DNA of 16,012 nucleotides, taken from the NCBI GenBank assembly GCA_025526915.1, contig JAHLKH010000384.1:1-16012 (forward strand). Reading direction: 5' to 3'. The position numbers and the translations under genes were made by a program. The notes below the pieces were generated by a model. That model was not told the origin of the DNA. It did not search any database and saw only the letters and a list, made by a program, of their open reading frames with translations. This document shows, piece by piece, positions 1 through 14,147 of this stretch (positions within the stretch are counted from its first letter, which is position 1; every line of letters begins with the position of its first letter). This DNA comes from Entophlyctis helioformis (taxonomy: Eukaryota > Chytridiomycota > Chytridiomycetes > Chytridiales > Chytriomycetaceae).

Positions 1-736
1 ACTAGTGATAGCATCGGGGGCAGCAGGGGCAGCCAAGGTAGCAGGCGAAGCGGCAGCAGTGGGGGCAGCGGCGGTAGTGGCGGTAAAGGCGGCGGCAGGG
101 GCGGTAGGCGCGAGAGAGGTGGCAGTAGTGGCAGCGGCGTGAGCAGCGGTGGCGGGAGCGGGGGTGGTGGGGGCAGCCGGCGCATCTGTCCGCGTGCGCT
201 TGGGGGTGACTCGAATATCTTCCTCCTCGCGCACCTTACGCTTGGCCTCGATCATCGTGGGAGTTTCGTGGGCAGCGAGGGTGGCAGTGGCGGCGTCGGG
301 TTCGGCAAGAGTGGCTGATTCGGCACGGATGGCTGATTCGGCAGGTGCGGCTGAGTCTACAGGTGCGACAGGTGCGATAGACGCGACAGGCGCTGCAGGT
401 GCGACAGGCGTTGCAGGCGCTGCGGGCGCTGAAGGAACGTTGCGCCGTGCGCGTTTTGTTCTTGCACCTGAGCCAATGTCGTCGTCCCTTGTCCGCCGTA
501 CGCTTGGCCGCAGTCCTCCTTGGAGGGTCGCGGGCAGCGGGAGCAGCAGCGGTGGTGGTGGCGGCAGCGACAGCGGCAGTGGTGGCAGCGGGGGCAGTGG
601 GGGCAGCGGCGGCCGTGGTGGCAGCAGGGGCAGCGGGGGCGGGCTTGCGCTGGGCGATGGTGCTTGCCCGGAGCATGCGGGTAGGGGCGGCTGCTGCTGC
701 TGCAAGCCGGCGGGTCTGGCTGCGGGTTGCAACCAT
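1..736 (-). CDS. Partial Ala/Pro/Thr-rich basic protein, unrecognised, 5' part only
   Basis: I do not recognise this protein. I start it at the ATG at 736-734 (MVATRSQTRR...), which has a purine-rich Kozak context (GCGGC before ATG, G after). The reading then passes a long Ala/Thr/Pro tract to AAKRTADK near 490. From about 485 the coding signal moves to another frame, giving DDDIGSGARTKRARRNVPSAP, then Ala/Pro/Val repeats, then a charged block with KRKVREEEDIRVTPKRTR near 200-250. That frame is open to base 1, so the 3' part is missing. Dropping one base of the GGG run (CCC at 486-488 on the plus strand) joins the two frames into a smooth basic and acidic sequence. A 34-base GT..AG segment (468-501) would also join them but is very short for an intron. 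The basic KR clusters look like nuclear localisation signals, so a nuclear or chromatin role is possible. That is inference only. Confidence 0.5.
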
Positions 737-965
737 GCCGCCAGCGATGTTGGAATGGCAGCGAGGAGAGGCAAGAGCCCCGCCTTGATAAAAGGAGCGG
801 GGTGGCTCGTGTGTCGGTGCGTGCGACACACGCGGATAGTGCCACTGGATGGCTCCGCTCGTTTATGTTATCAAGCCTGCTCCGGCGCGTGCTGGGCGTG
901 CTGGGCGTGCTGTCGATGCGCATCTGGATCTGCAGTCTGTTTTGCGGACTCGCCGCAAGTGCCAT

Positions 966-1033
966 CCAGATGAGAAGACAAAAGGCCCACCGAGACGGGC
1001 CACCGAGGCGGGGGCAGCCCAGATGAGAAGACG
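966..1033 (+). repeat. Direct repeat CCAGATGAGAAGACRA flanking a GC-rich spacer
   Basis: The 14-base string CCAGATGAGAAGAC occurs at about 966-979 and again at about 1019-1032. The spacer between holds two near copies of GGSCCACCGAGRC. No function is apparent. Confidence 0.5.
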
Positions 1034-1087
1034 AGGGGTGGCGGCTGTGCGTGGCTCGTGTTGGTGCTCGTGTTGGTGCTGGGCTGG

Positions 1088-1146
1088 CGTGCCGTGCTAC
1101 CGTCGTGCCGTGCTACCGTCGTGCCGTGCTTCCGTTGTGCTTCCGT
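1088..1146 (+). repeat. 16-bp tandem repeat, about 3.7 copies
   Basis: The unit CGTGCCGTGCTACCGT is repeated at 1088-1103, 1104-1119 and 1120-1135 (one change in the third copy), followed by a partial copy to 1146. It lies in the non-coding region upstream of the first minus-strand gene. Confidence 0.85.
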
Positions 1147-1573
1147 CTTGCTTCGTGATCTAGCTTGGATCTCAGGTGCAGCCGCACGTGCAGCAGAAAC
1201 GACGTGCAGCAGCCATCGATAGCGTGCCCAGGCCAAGGGAAGCAGGGCAGCAGCCAGCGGGGGCTCGAGGCCACTGCCCTGCTCGCCTTGAGCTCGCCCG
1301 GGTGCGGCGGGCCGCGGTCTTGCTCGGTGTCCAGGCGAGCGAGTCGAGCCGGCTTGGCTCGTGTGGCCCAGTGCCGGTTTCGCAGACAACGGGCGGCTGC
1401 TGGCGGATCGGCCCGTGAGACGCACAGAGGGCCGCTGGTCCGTCCGTCGCATGCTCGCATGCTTGCGTGTGTGCGCGGGTTGTGCATGAGCTGTGAGCGG
1501 GCTGTGCGTGCACGGGCCGTCCCCATGCACCTGCACAGCAGGCTGGCCAGCGAGCGTCGCCATTGCCGTCGTT

Positions 1574-1594
1574 GTCGTCGTCGTCGTCGTCGCG
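1574..1594 (+). repeat. (GTC)n trinucleotide run
   Basis: About seven GTC triplets occur in a row in non-coding sequence. Confidence 0.8.
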
Positions 1595-1762
1595 TCCATG
1601 CTCTTGTCCTGCGTGCGATGCTGACTGTCTCGAGCATGTGCTGCTTGCCAGCGGCTCTGGATGACCGCCTGGCTCGTGTGGGCGGCTGTTCACACACTGG
1701 CTGTGTGCCACGGCCTGCCACTGACGTCGATCCGCACGCTAACCACGCTCGGCCAGCACTGA

Positions 1763-1790
1763 CGCAGGTGCAGCAGGTGCAGCAGGTGCT
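1763..1790 (+). repeat. 9-bp tandem repeat (GCAGGTGCA)
   Basis: Three copies of a nine-base GCAGGTGCA unit stand in tandem in non-coding sequence. Confidence 0.75.
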
Positions 1791-2184
1791 GACGGTGCAG
1801 ACCGAAGCGAGCCGCTGAACCCCAAGGCGCGACGTGACGCGACGCGGCTCGCTCGTGCTCGTGTTTGCCGCTGGTGCTTGCTGCTCAAGAGATCCAATAG
1901 CCAGGCCGCGTTTGCAGTCGTGATTGCCCCATGGAGCGCACCTGTCTGCCATCGCGGAGCGGGGCGGGTCTGGGTTGAGATCGGCTGCCATTGCGGATTG
2001 GATGGGGCCACACTCGGTGCTGCCAAAGGGGACTTGCACGGCTGCGAGCCAGCGGACCGACTGACCGACTGGCCGACTGACCGTCCCACCAGCCTGCCCG
2101 CAGTCGACAGGCCAGAGCCGCGCGTTTCGCCGTGGATGTGACCCCCAAGAGTGAGTTTGGTATGGCCGCAGGTGTCTGGGATGC

Positions 2185-2224
2185 GACAGGCTGACAGGCT
2201 GACATGTTGACAGGTTGACAGGCC
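2185..2224 (+). repeat. 8-bp tandem repeat (GACAGGYT), five copies
   Basis: Five consecutive 8-base units (GACAGGCT, GACAGGCT, GACATGTT, GACAGGTT, GACAGGCC) are visible. A related GACYGACTG array lies at about 2056-2085, and a CTGGAYKG array at about 2335-2383. Confidence 0.8.
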
Positions 2225-2613
2225 GAAAGAGGGTTGCAGAGGCAAGTCGCTGCATGCCCTGGAGGTAGGTGCTGTCAAGAGACGGCCAAGGCGAAAGTGT
2301 TGTTTGCGATCCCGATCAGGCAAGCAGACGGACGGCTGGACTGCTGGACTGCTGGATGGCTGGATGGCTGAGCGGCTGGATGACCGGGTAGCTGGGCATG
2401 GTCGCTGCCCATCAAGTTCCAGAGCGGCTGGGTGCACAAGGAGCGAGTGCCGCACAACAGACTTGCTTGCGTGGGCAGACGTTTGGCAGCAGCGGCGGCA
2501 GCGGGGGCTGTCTGTTTGTGTTGGTGTGGCTGCAACCAAAGGACGCTGGCGGTGTGCATGCGCTCACTTGCCTGTGTGGTTGTGTGTGTGCTGCACAGAC
2601 TGCCGCTGGGTCC

Positions 2614-2645
2614 CTCGCTCTCTCGCTCTCTCGCTCTCTCGCTCC
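2614..2645 (+). repeat. 8-bp tandem repeat (CTCGCTCT)n
   Basis: Three perfect CTCGCTCT units and one near-copy form a pyrimidine-rich tract. A pyrimidine-rich run of this kind could be part of a promoter, but nothing else supports that. Confidence 0.8.
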
Positions 2646-3238
2646 ATCGCTCTGCCGGCACAGCTGCGGTGCACAGGCGCTGTGCACAGGTCCTGGTTGC
2701 ATCTGAGCCTTGCGCCGCATTGCTGCTGCGGCTGGTTTCTGTCGCGCAAGCCAAGATCGCATCGAATGCCGGTGGATGTTTGTGGATGTCAAGTGGATGT
2801 CGGTGGATCGCATCTGGCTGGCCGCTTGCTGTTCTCCTGCATGCCCTCTGCCGACGATGGCCGGAGAGAGGGATGGTTGGTGCGGCAGATGAATGAACAA
2901 ACGAACGGTCGAATGCCAAGCAGCAGCAGGTACATTGCACATCGCTGGCACGGAGCAAGCTGCCCAATACCTCCAGAGATACAACGCATTGAGACGGAAG
3001 CCATGCACCGTGCAGACATGATCAGGCTCTTACATGCAGCATGACAATATCTCGCGGGTCGTTGCCTGCGTTGTTGGTTGGCCGTGTGGAGAACTCCATG
3101 ATGCCGCACTTGTCGACACCAACCACCATCTGCCACTGGCCTGTCCAGACCGCGTTGGCTTGCACCGCGTCTGCCAATGCTGCATGCGGCCTTGTGCGGA
3201 TCGTCTCAGATCCTGTCCTTCATCTCACCAGCTTTACC

Positions 3239-4225
3239 ATGGCCCAGGCACAGCTGGCACGGACAGACATTGACAGCTGGCGCAATGCTCTGGCGCTCTA
3301 CCCAGCCGCACTGCTGGCACTTGCCGGCAGCAAGAAGGACAAGCGACGTGGCGAGAGATTGCGAGAGCTGGATGCATGGGTATGCGAGGAACAGGACAAA
3401 GCGCACAAGTGTCTGCAAGGCCAGAGGAGCGACGAGCAGGCGTTTGCGGCCAAGGTGGCAGCCATGGACAAGCCAGCAGTGCTCAAAGTGGTCGAGTGGA
3501 AGCTGTCGGTGAGTCAACGCCGGCCGGAAGTGGCGAGCCGATGGAGTGTATGCAGCTGACGGCCCGAGCCACAACAGAGAGGCACGTTTCGACCTGGGCT
3601 TCTTGCCAAGGTCAGCAGCAATGGTGAGACGGCCATGGCAGATGCATTGAAGGCGGCCTTTGAGAGGGCAACGGGCAAGCTGCCGGGCAAGTCGCATGGA
3701 GCGCTATTGGCCGCAGACGCTGTCGAAGCCTTGTCAGAGCCGCTGTTGGGTGTTGGACCAGCGACAGCATCTGCCATTCTGTCGTGTCTGACGGCGGACG
3801 CGGCGTTCATGTCGGACGAGGCGCTGGCAGCGTTGGACGGGTCTGATCCCAAGAGGCTGAAGTACACGCACGCAGAGTATCGCCGTCTGTTGGGCGTGCT
3901 GACGATCAAGGCTAGCGAGCTGTCCAAGCTGGGCCAGCCGATGCTTGGCGAGCACGAACCGAATGGGCCATCTACATGGACACCCGTGCTTGTGGAGCGT
4001 GCACTGTGGGCAAGCGAGACAGCCAAGCGGTTTGGCATTGATGGCTGTGCTCGTGTTGGTGCGGGTATGGGATCTCCTTTGGAAGCCCAGCCTGTGGACG
4101 ATCCAGCACCCATCGCAGCAGCAAGGAAAGTAGCGTCCAAGCGAGGTGCACCGCAGATGGATCATGAGGGCCAGACAGGCCAGGACGGGCAGCCTCTGAG
4201 GAGATCCAGCCGAAGGAAGGGCTGA
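3239..4225 (+). CDS. Uncharacterised protein with WKLSRG..FRP and helix-hairpin-helix-like motifs (2 exons)
   Basis: The model is join(3239..3508, 3578..4225), giving 305 aa. The start ATG has context TTTACCATGG, and the frame is phase 0 across the intron. The junction rebuilds WKLS|RGTFRPGLLAKVSSN (residues 87-101), which supports the splice. I associate this W-K-L-x-R-G-x-F-R-P-x-L motif with an uncharacterised family found in fungi and animals, but I cannot name it. Residues about 145-158 (LLGVGPATASAILS) resemble the glycine-rich hairpin of helix-hairpin-helix DNA-binding folds. The C-terminus (about 280-305) is polar and ends in a basic RRSSRRKG, a possible nuclear signal. A DNA- or chromatin-related role is inference. 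The stop lies only 80 bases before the next gene's ATG on the same strand. The gene shows no frame break. Confidence 0.8.
3509..3577 (+). other. Spliceosomal intron, 69 nt, phase 0
   Basis: The donor is GTGAGT and the acceptor AACAG. A CTGAC branch-site match sits near 3555-3559. Splicing joins WKLS to RGTFRPG. Confidence 0.88.
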
Positions 4226-4305
4226 GCCTGTTGTGGATGGCATCCCGGGCACGGCCAAAAGCCTACGATTAAAATCCTCCACTCTCCTCTTCATCATCAG
4301 CCGAC
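4226..4305 (+). promoter_or_regulatory. 80-bp gap between two co-oriented genes
   Basis: This is the only sequence between the upstream stop and the kinase ATG. It contains GATTAAAATCC and a pyrimidine-rich CTCCACTCTCCTCTTC stretch just before the ATG, which may be a start-site initiator. It must serve as the upstream gene's terminator and the kinase 5' leader, unless the kinase promoter lies inside the upstream gene. Confidence 0.4.
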
Positions 4306-9835
<5,530 letters not shown>

Positions 9836-10096
9836 TTGGGGGATGCCCTGCATGGCCCTGCTTTTCTCGCCTGGCCCCTCGCTCCTTTTCTTTGTGTCTG
9901 TCCCACTCCACTGTACACACACTATGCCGATCATGTCTCTTTCTCTCTCCCCCTTCTCACGCCGTCTCACTCCGAGCCCCGTCAACAACAACACCGCATA
10001 TAAACACATGAATTTCCCCACTTTATCTGGCCAGCGATTCCGCATGTGAGGTTCACAAGCCTATGGTGTTCATTGCACAAGCCACATCCGTTGGTG
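9836..10096. terminator. Convergent 3' intergenic region
   Basis: The 261 bases between the kinase stop and the F-box/WD40 gene stop must hold both transcript ends. TATAAACACATGAA near 9999 on the plus strand and AGATAAAG near 10024 on the minus strand are AATAAA-like, but no perfect signal is present. This is the most AT-rich piece nearby. No ORF here is convincing. Confidence 0.45.
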
Positions 10097-12994
10097 CTAC
10101 ATGTCACGCTTCTTCTTGGACCGGATGCGGTCAGACCGTCGGGACACTGATGGCTCGGGTGGCGGGCTCTTGCTCTCCAGCTTGCGTTTGCTGGCCACAG
10201 GTCCAGCCGGAGAGGGTTGGCGATCCTGTGTGTCCAAGTCTGTTGCGCGTCCTTTGCCTTTTCGATTGACTCGGCCAGCACCCCTGGCCACGCCGCCAGA
10301 CTCTGCAAGACCGTCCCGTGCCGCGACATGTTCCGCCGTATCGTCCACGTCGGCCCCTACATCCACACCGTCACCGTCGCCTTCACCCTCGCCCTCGCCT
10401 TCGCCTTCGCCCTCGCCCTCTTCCAACACGTCAAAGCAAATCCACAGCTCACGACCGCCGACGCGACACAGCTCAAAGCGGCGTTCGCGCGACCGCAGCA
10501 CGCGATAGTCCCACACAAACAGCGACCGCTGGCCCTCGTACTCGACCGAGCTCACCATCATGCTTTCGTCCGGGTCCAGCCGCGCGTGCTTGAGATCGCG
10601 AAACGGCGGGACAAAGTGGCCGGCCTGCCGTTGCATGGCGCAGGTCTCGGACGCTGCATACGCGTGGCGGCTGCGCGCGTGGTGTCGGTTGGGCGGCTGC
10701 GACTGCGGCTGCGGCTGGAGCGACGGCGGTGCAGGTGGTAGCGGTGGTGGCAGTGTGCTGGCACTCTGCGTCGGGTGTTGGTGGTGGTGCAGATGATGGT
10801 GGGGTACAAGTGTCGTGGCTGTGAGGGTCGATGCGAACGTGGGGAGGGCGGCCGTGTCCAGTGGGTTCATCGGTGGTGGGTCGTCCGATGCAAGATCGTT
10901 GACGGGCGGCGTCAATGTATGCGATACGGACAGGGGCCAAAGGGAAGCTGCTTGATGAGTTGGATACGGTGCTGATGCACTCTGCGTCCGACCAAGTCCG
11001 ATAGAGGGTGACGGTGGAGGGCTTTGAACAGTGACGGTGGCTGCGGTGCTGGTGCCGGTGACAACGTCCACACAGAGAGCTCATCTGGGTATGCGCCGTT
11101 GGTCACCACAAAATGCGTGCCGAGGCAAAAGGTCTGCGGTGCGTAGGTGAATCCGTGGTTGTCAATGTCGTCGTCGCGCAGGTTGCAGATGCAGCTGACG
11201 GACATGGGCAGCGTGCCTATACCTGGCTGCGCCGACTCTGGCGGATCTGCTGCCAGGCGGGTACGCGGTTTTCTGTTTTCGGTCGAGGGAGAGGGCTCCG
11301 CGCTTGCGCTGCGCGTTGCAGGTGGACGGTTCCTATTCAATGCGGCTGATGGCAAACCAAGGGTGCCTGATCCAATGCTTCCATTGAGATGCGACGATCT
11401 TGACCTTCCGCGAAGCTCGGGTGTGGATGACGACGACGACGATGATGGCAATGACGGCAATGATGGCAACAGTGATGGACCTGCATGCGCTCCATTCGCC
11501 ATGACCAGTGATGCGGGGTTCTTTGCAAACCTTGCTTGACGGGGCGGCGACGTTGCAGGTGCACTGGGTGTCATTTCGTGAATGAGATACGTGCCCTCGG
11601 ACATGCCAATGCCAATGTACGCGTCTCGCACAGCAACATGAACCTCGGAACGGTTCTGGGACAAGAGCCGATGCACACTGTACGCATATCGAGGAAGCAG
11701 GTCAAATTTGGCGATGCAGACTCGATTGCATATGTCCCACACATGCGTCGTCGAGTTGGCATGCATGATGGCGAGCGTGGTCTTGTGGATGTCAAACGCA
11801 ACAAACGACGGCGACTGGTTGGCCGGCGGCAAAATGTCAAACGCGACGCGACGCTCCGCCAGGCTCCAGACCTTGATGTTCCCGCCCACATCGCCGGACA
11901 CCAGACTGCCGATGCCGTTGCCCACCATCATCTTGATGGCCGCAGCATGTCCTTTCATTGCAAACCTGGCGCGCGCCGGTCGTCTTTCGGCCAGATCCAG
12001 CGCTTCAATGTTGGGTGTCAACTCCATGTCCCCACGCTCGTCCATGTATCCAGCCCAGTAGATGGTCGTGCCGTCCAGAATGATGCTCGTTTGGTGCTCG
12101 GGCTTGACAGGCCAGATCATGAGAAAACGCATCCGCGACCGGTCGCCCGGGCCGCCTGGAATGTGGTCCATGGATGCATTGGAGGCCAACAGCGAGTCCT
12201 CTTCGGGAGATATGATCGGCTCCAGATCAATCAGGCGCCGGTGTCCGGACCAAACCCAAGTCGGGAGCCTGAGGCGTAACCGTTGAAGCAGCCGATGCCG
12301 ATGCCGATGCTGACGCCGAAGCGGATCCGATTGGGGCTTTGGGGCACAGTCCAACCAGGGATCGGTCACGGATCGTGTCCCATCCAGCACGGTGGATGAC
12401 AAACGAGCCCTTCATCGAGAAAAAGTCTGAGCGGCCCGTAGCGATGCTGTTGTGGTTGCCATAGTAGGCCTTCCAAGACGGAAACGAGCGATGCAGCGGA
12501 GCCGCGATGTTGGCGACGGGGTCGTTGGAGCACATGGGAAAGCGGCCGACAGCAAGGCGGTGCCAGAGAGGATCGTCGTGGGCAGAGACGAGTGATCGCC
12601 AAGCAGAGCACACCTGCTCGGCCGTGAGCAGGCTTGGGGTGTCGAGGAAGCCAAAGATGCGCACTGCAAGCTCGTTTGGCAAGCCCTGAGTAGCCATGGC
12701 CAGCCGCCATCAAGCGCAGACAGGCACGGTCAGACACAAGCAGACAGAGGAAGACAGGCTGACAGAGGCCGACAGACAGACAGGCCGTGGACACACCTGG
12801 ATGGCAAGCGACAGAAAGTGCTCGACGGCTTGGCGCATGGCTGCCACCTGCTCGTCGAACGAGAGCGTCGTGGACGCATATGCGCTGTCGACCTGGTCGC
12901 ACAAGGAGGCGGCTGAAAGGCGAGCTGGCTCATGGGCAGCAGGCGCAGAGGTCCTCGACGTTCCGGCTGTAGTCTGAGTGTGCATACTGGCCAT
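10097..12994 (-). CDS. F-box/WD40-repeat protein (at least 2 exons, two frame changes)
   Basis: F-box/WD40 proteins are substrate receptors of SCF ubiquitin ligases: the F-box binds Skp1 and the propeller binds targets. Exon 1 (12994..12797) encodes MASMHTQTTAG...AVEHFLSLAIQ. It splices in phase 0 to 12685, giving GLPNELAVRIFGFLDTPSLL...VCSAWRSLV, a clear F-box at about residues 67-105. WD40 signals follow: GHAAAIKMM...GGNIKVWSL (about 11960-11850), HANSTTHVWDI (about 11740) and DELSVWTL (about 11075). RSLFVWDYRV (about 10520) is the last strand set. The tail has an acidic EG/DG repeat and ends in basic KRKLE..RSKKKRD. The frame changes near 12230 (an extra T in GATTGAT would explain it, as would a 61-nt intron) and again near 11020. 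These may be unrecognised introns or sequence errors. The downstream ATG at 12697 is the intron acceptor region and is not the start I prefer. Confidence 0.8.
10378..10426 (-). repeat. 6-bp coding minisatellite (Glu-Gly)n
   Basis: GARGGC-type hexamers on the minus strand encode a run of alternating Glu-Gly and then Asp-Gly in the C-terminal tail of the F-box/WD40 protein. Confidence 0.85.
12686..12796 (-). other. F-box gene intron 1, 111 nt, phase 0
   Basis: On the minus strand the donor is CAG|GTGTGT and the acceptor CTACTCAG|GGC. It joins SLAIQ to GLPNELAVRIF, placing the F-box right after a helical-looking N-terminal segment. Confidence 0.72.
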
Positions 12995-13138
12995 ACATGC
13001 AATGCTGCCGATATCGTTCCGGCCTGTCTGCTGAGCGGCGTGCAACCGTGTCTATCTGAGGGCAACAATGCGCTGGCCGTTGTTGGACCAAAACGAAGCA
13101 GTTGGGTAAGGACGTAGAATGAATTTCGACGATATTTG
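12995..13138 (-). promoter_or_regulatory. Gap between MED21 stop and F-box gene start
   Basis: These 144 bases separate two co-oriented minus-strand genes and must carry the F-box gene promoter and the MED21 3' end. The stretch at 13110-13140 is AT-rich. No specific element is recognised. Confidence 0.4.
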
Positions 13139-13901
13139 TTATTGTGGCTGAGCCTGATGCTGTTGAAAGTCGGATGCCGCGGATCGCAGAGCAGACTGCA
13201 CCTTGGCAAGCATCACGTCTGGCAGAGCAGCAGAGCAGTAGAGCAGCAGATCAGCAGCAGAGCGGCAGAGCAGCGACATGCCAGTCAGCAGCAGATCCAC
13301 ACAGACACGGCGGATCAGCATTCGCCGGCACATACCCGCCTCTGCGATGGTGCGCTCCCATCTCTTCGCCCGCGATGCGGTTCTCTTCCTCGAGCTCCTG
13401 CAGCAGCCGCACCTGCTCCTCCTCGGTTGTTGCGATGCCGGGCAGCTGTGCTATCAGAAAGTCAATCACCTTGGCCGTCTCCACAATGTCCTTGGCCACG
13501 GTCCGTGCAAGCTCTGCCATGAACGCATGATCGGATCTGTCCCGTCAGCCTGCGCTGCATCAGACTGCCAGCGAGCCAACATGCCGACGAGCCAACATGC
13601 CGACGAGCCAACATGCCGACGAGCCAACATGGCGGCATGCATGCCCTCTCTGCGCTTGCCTTGGTTGCCTGTCCAGTTGGCCTGCACCTGCTCGGCTGTC
13701 CACGATGTCACGGGCAGCTCTTGGTTGGTCGCCACAAGCGGTGCGTCTCGTTGCAGCACGCCGACGGATGTGTAGAACATCTCAGACATCTGCACCGTTG
13801 CCGTCAGTCAGTCGCCAGCGAGCGGCTCGGTTGGCCATCGTCGACAGGCCCATCCTGCTTGCCTTGTCCACGCACTCTTGCAGCTGTGTGAGCCTGTCCA
13901 T
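13139..13901 (-). CDS. MED21: Mediator complex subunit 21 (MED21/SRB7 family), 4 exons
   Basis: MED21 pairs with MED7 in the Mediator middle module and is a general RNA polymerase II co-activator. Exon 1 (13901..13863) encodes MDRLTQLQECVDK, the hallmark MED21 N-terminus. Exon 2 (13789..about 13660) gives MSEMFYTSVGVLQRDAPLV. Exon 3 (about 13513 or 13536 to 13336) gives ELARTVAKDIVETAKVIDF, IAQLPGI and EEEQVRLLQELEEENRIAGEEM, matching the conserved coiled-coil. Exon 4 (13218..13139) encodes DVMLAKVQSALRSAASDFQQ, ending at TAA. Exon 3 is one base out of phase with exon 4. Dropping one G of the GGG at 13357-13359 gives EEMERTIAEA|DVMLAKVQSAL, a natural MED21 C-terminus, and makes the GTATGT donor fit. 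The exon 2/3 boundary is the least certain. The predicted size of about 135-140 aa is usual for the family. Confidence 0.9.
13219..13335 (-). other. MED21 intron 3, 117 nt
   Basis: The donor is GTATGT, the acceptor TGCCAG, and CTGAC lies inside. It is in phase only if one base is removed from the preceding GGG run. The intron is rich in CTGCTCTGC-type repeats (13211-13275). Confidence 0.7.
13514..13659 (-). other. MED21 intron 2, boundaries provisional, possible GC-AG intron
   Basis: The best phase-consistent pair is a GC donor (CAAG|GCAAGC) with acceptor ATGGCAG, both phase 1. An acceptor at GGGACAG (exon from 13536) would give the more family-like SDHAFMAELART but leaves the phase off. CTGAC at about 13545 is the branch candidate. 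Confidence 0.5.
13573..13630 (+). repeat. 16-bp tandem repeat in MED21 intron 2, 3.6 copies
   Basis: Perfect units GAGCCAACATGCCGAC lie at 13573-13588, 13589-13604 and 13605-13620, with a partial copy to 13630. Confidence 0.92.
13790..13862 (-). other. MED21 intron 1, 73 nt, GC-AG type, phase 0
   Basis: On the minus strand the exon ends GACAAG, followed by GCAAGC, the typical GC-AG donor. The acceptor is GGTGCAG, preceded by CTGACTGAC branch-site matches. It joins LQECVDK to MSEMFYTSVGVLQRD, where MED21 homologues are continuous. Confidence 0.8.
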
Positions 13902-14114
13902 CTAGTACGGCTGCATGCATGTCAGTGTTTGCAACGACACACGGGCAATCCAGCACACCGAGTCTGGCTCGATGGCCCAAGAGTCAGCAGCCAGCATGCG
14001 CCACCAGCCAGCGACACAACATGCACAGACATGCAACCTTTGTGAAGGCCCCGTTTGGTTGGCCGTGAGGATCCGACTGAACATTGTCCTGCAATCGAAA
14101 TCGCTGCGTGGAAT

Positions 14115-14144
14115 GCGAGTCACGTGTCTTCACGTGACACTCGC
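14115..14144. promoter_or_regulatory. Palindromic double E-box (GTCACGTG-TCTT-CACGTGAC)
   Basis: Two CACGTG E-boxes at 14121-14126 and 14131-14136 form perfect 8-base inverted arms around TCTT. The symmetry continues outward as GCGAG and CTCGC with a two-base offset. GTCACGTG is the classic bHLH site (Cbf1 in yeast, USF/TFE types in animals). Binding here is inference. Confidence 0.65.
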
Positions 14145-14147
14145 TAC

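Larger units (their letters stand above)
737..3238. other. Intergenic region, about 2.5 kb, no supported gene
   Basis: Several open frames longer than 200 codons occur here on both strands. They are Cys/Arg/Ser-rich, overlap each other antisense, carry no recognisable motif, and are expected by chance in GC-rich DNA. I saw no tRNA-like or rRNA-like structure. The region is notable for many short tandem repeats, listed separately. It lies between the 5' ends of the divergent genes starting at 736 (minus) and 3239 (plus), so it must contain both promoters. An unannotated non-coding RNA or an exon with very short coding content cannot be excluded. Confidence 0.6.

Noticed and set aside
1113..2255. 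Minus-strand open frame of 380 codons
   Set aside because: Composition is Cys/Arg/Ser-rich with no motif. It crosses several tandem repeats and competes with open frames on the other strand, so GC-rich chance is enough to explain it.
2275..3044. Overlapping long open frames on both strands
   Set aside because: They read through 8-10 bp repeats (giving HRHPLDIHKHP-type runs), show no conserved residues, and no splice sites connect them to a real gene.
12227..12697. ATG at 12697 as the F-box protein start
   Set aside because: An upstream exon (12994-12797) with sensible sequence splices in phase just after this ATG, so it probably lies in the intron's 3' end.
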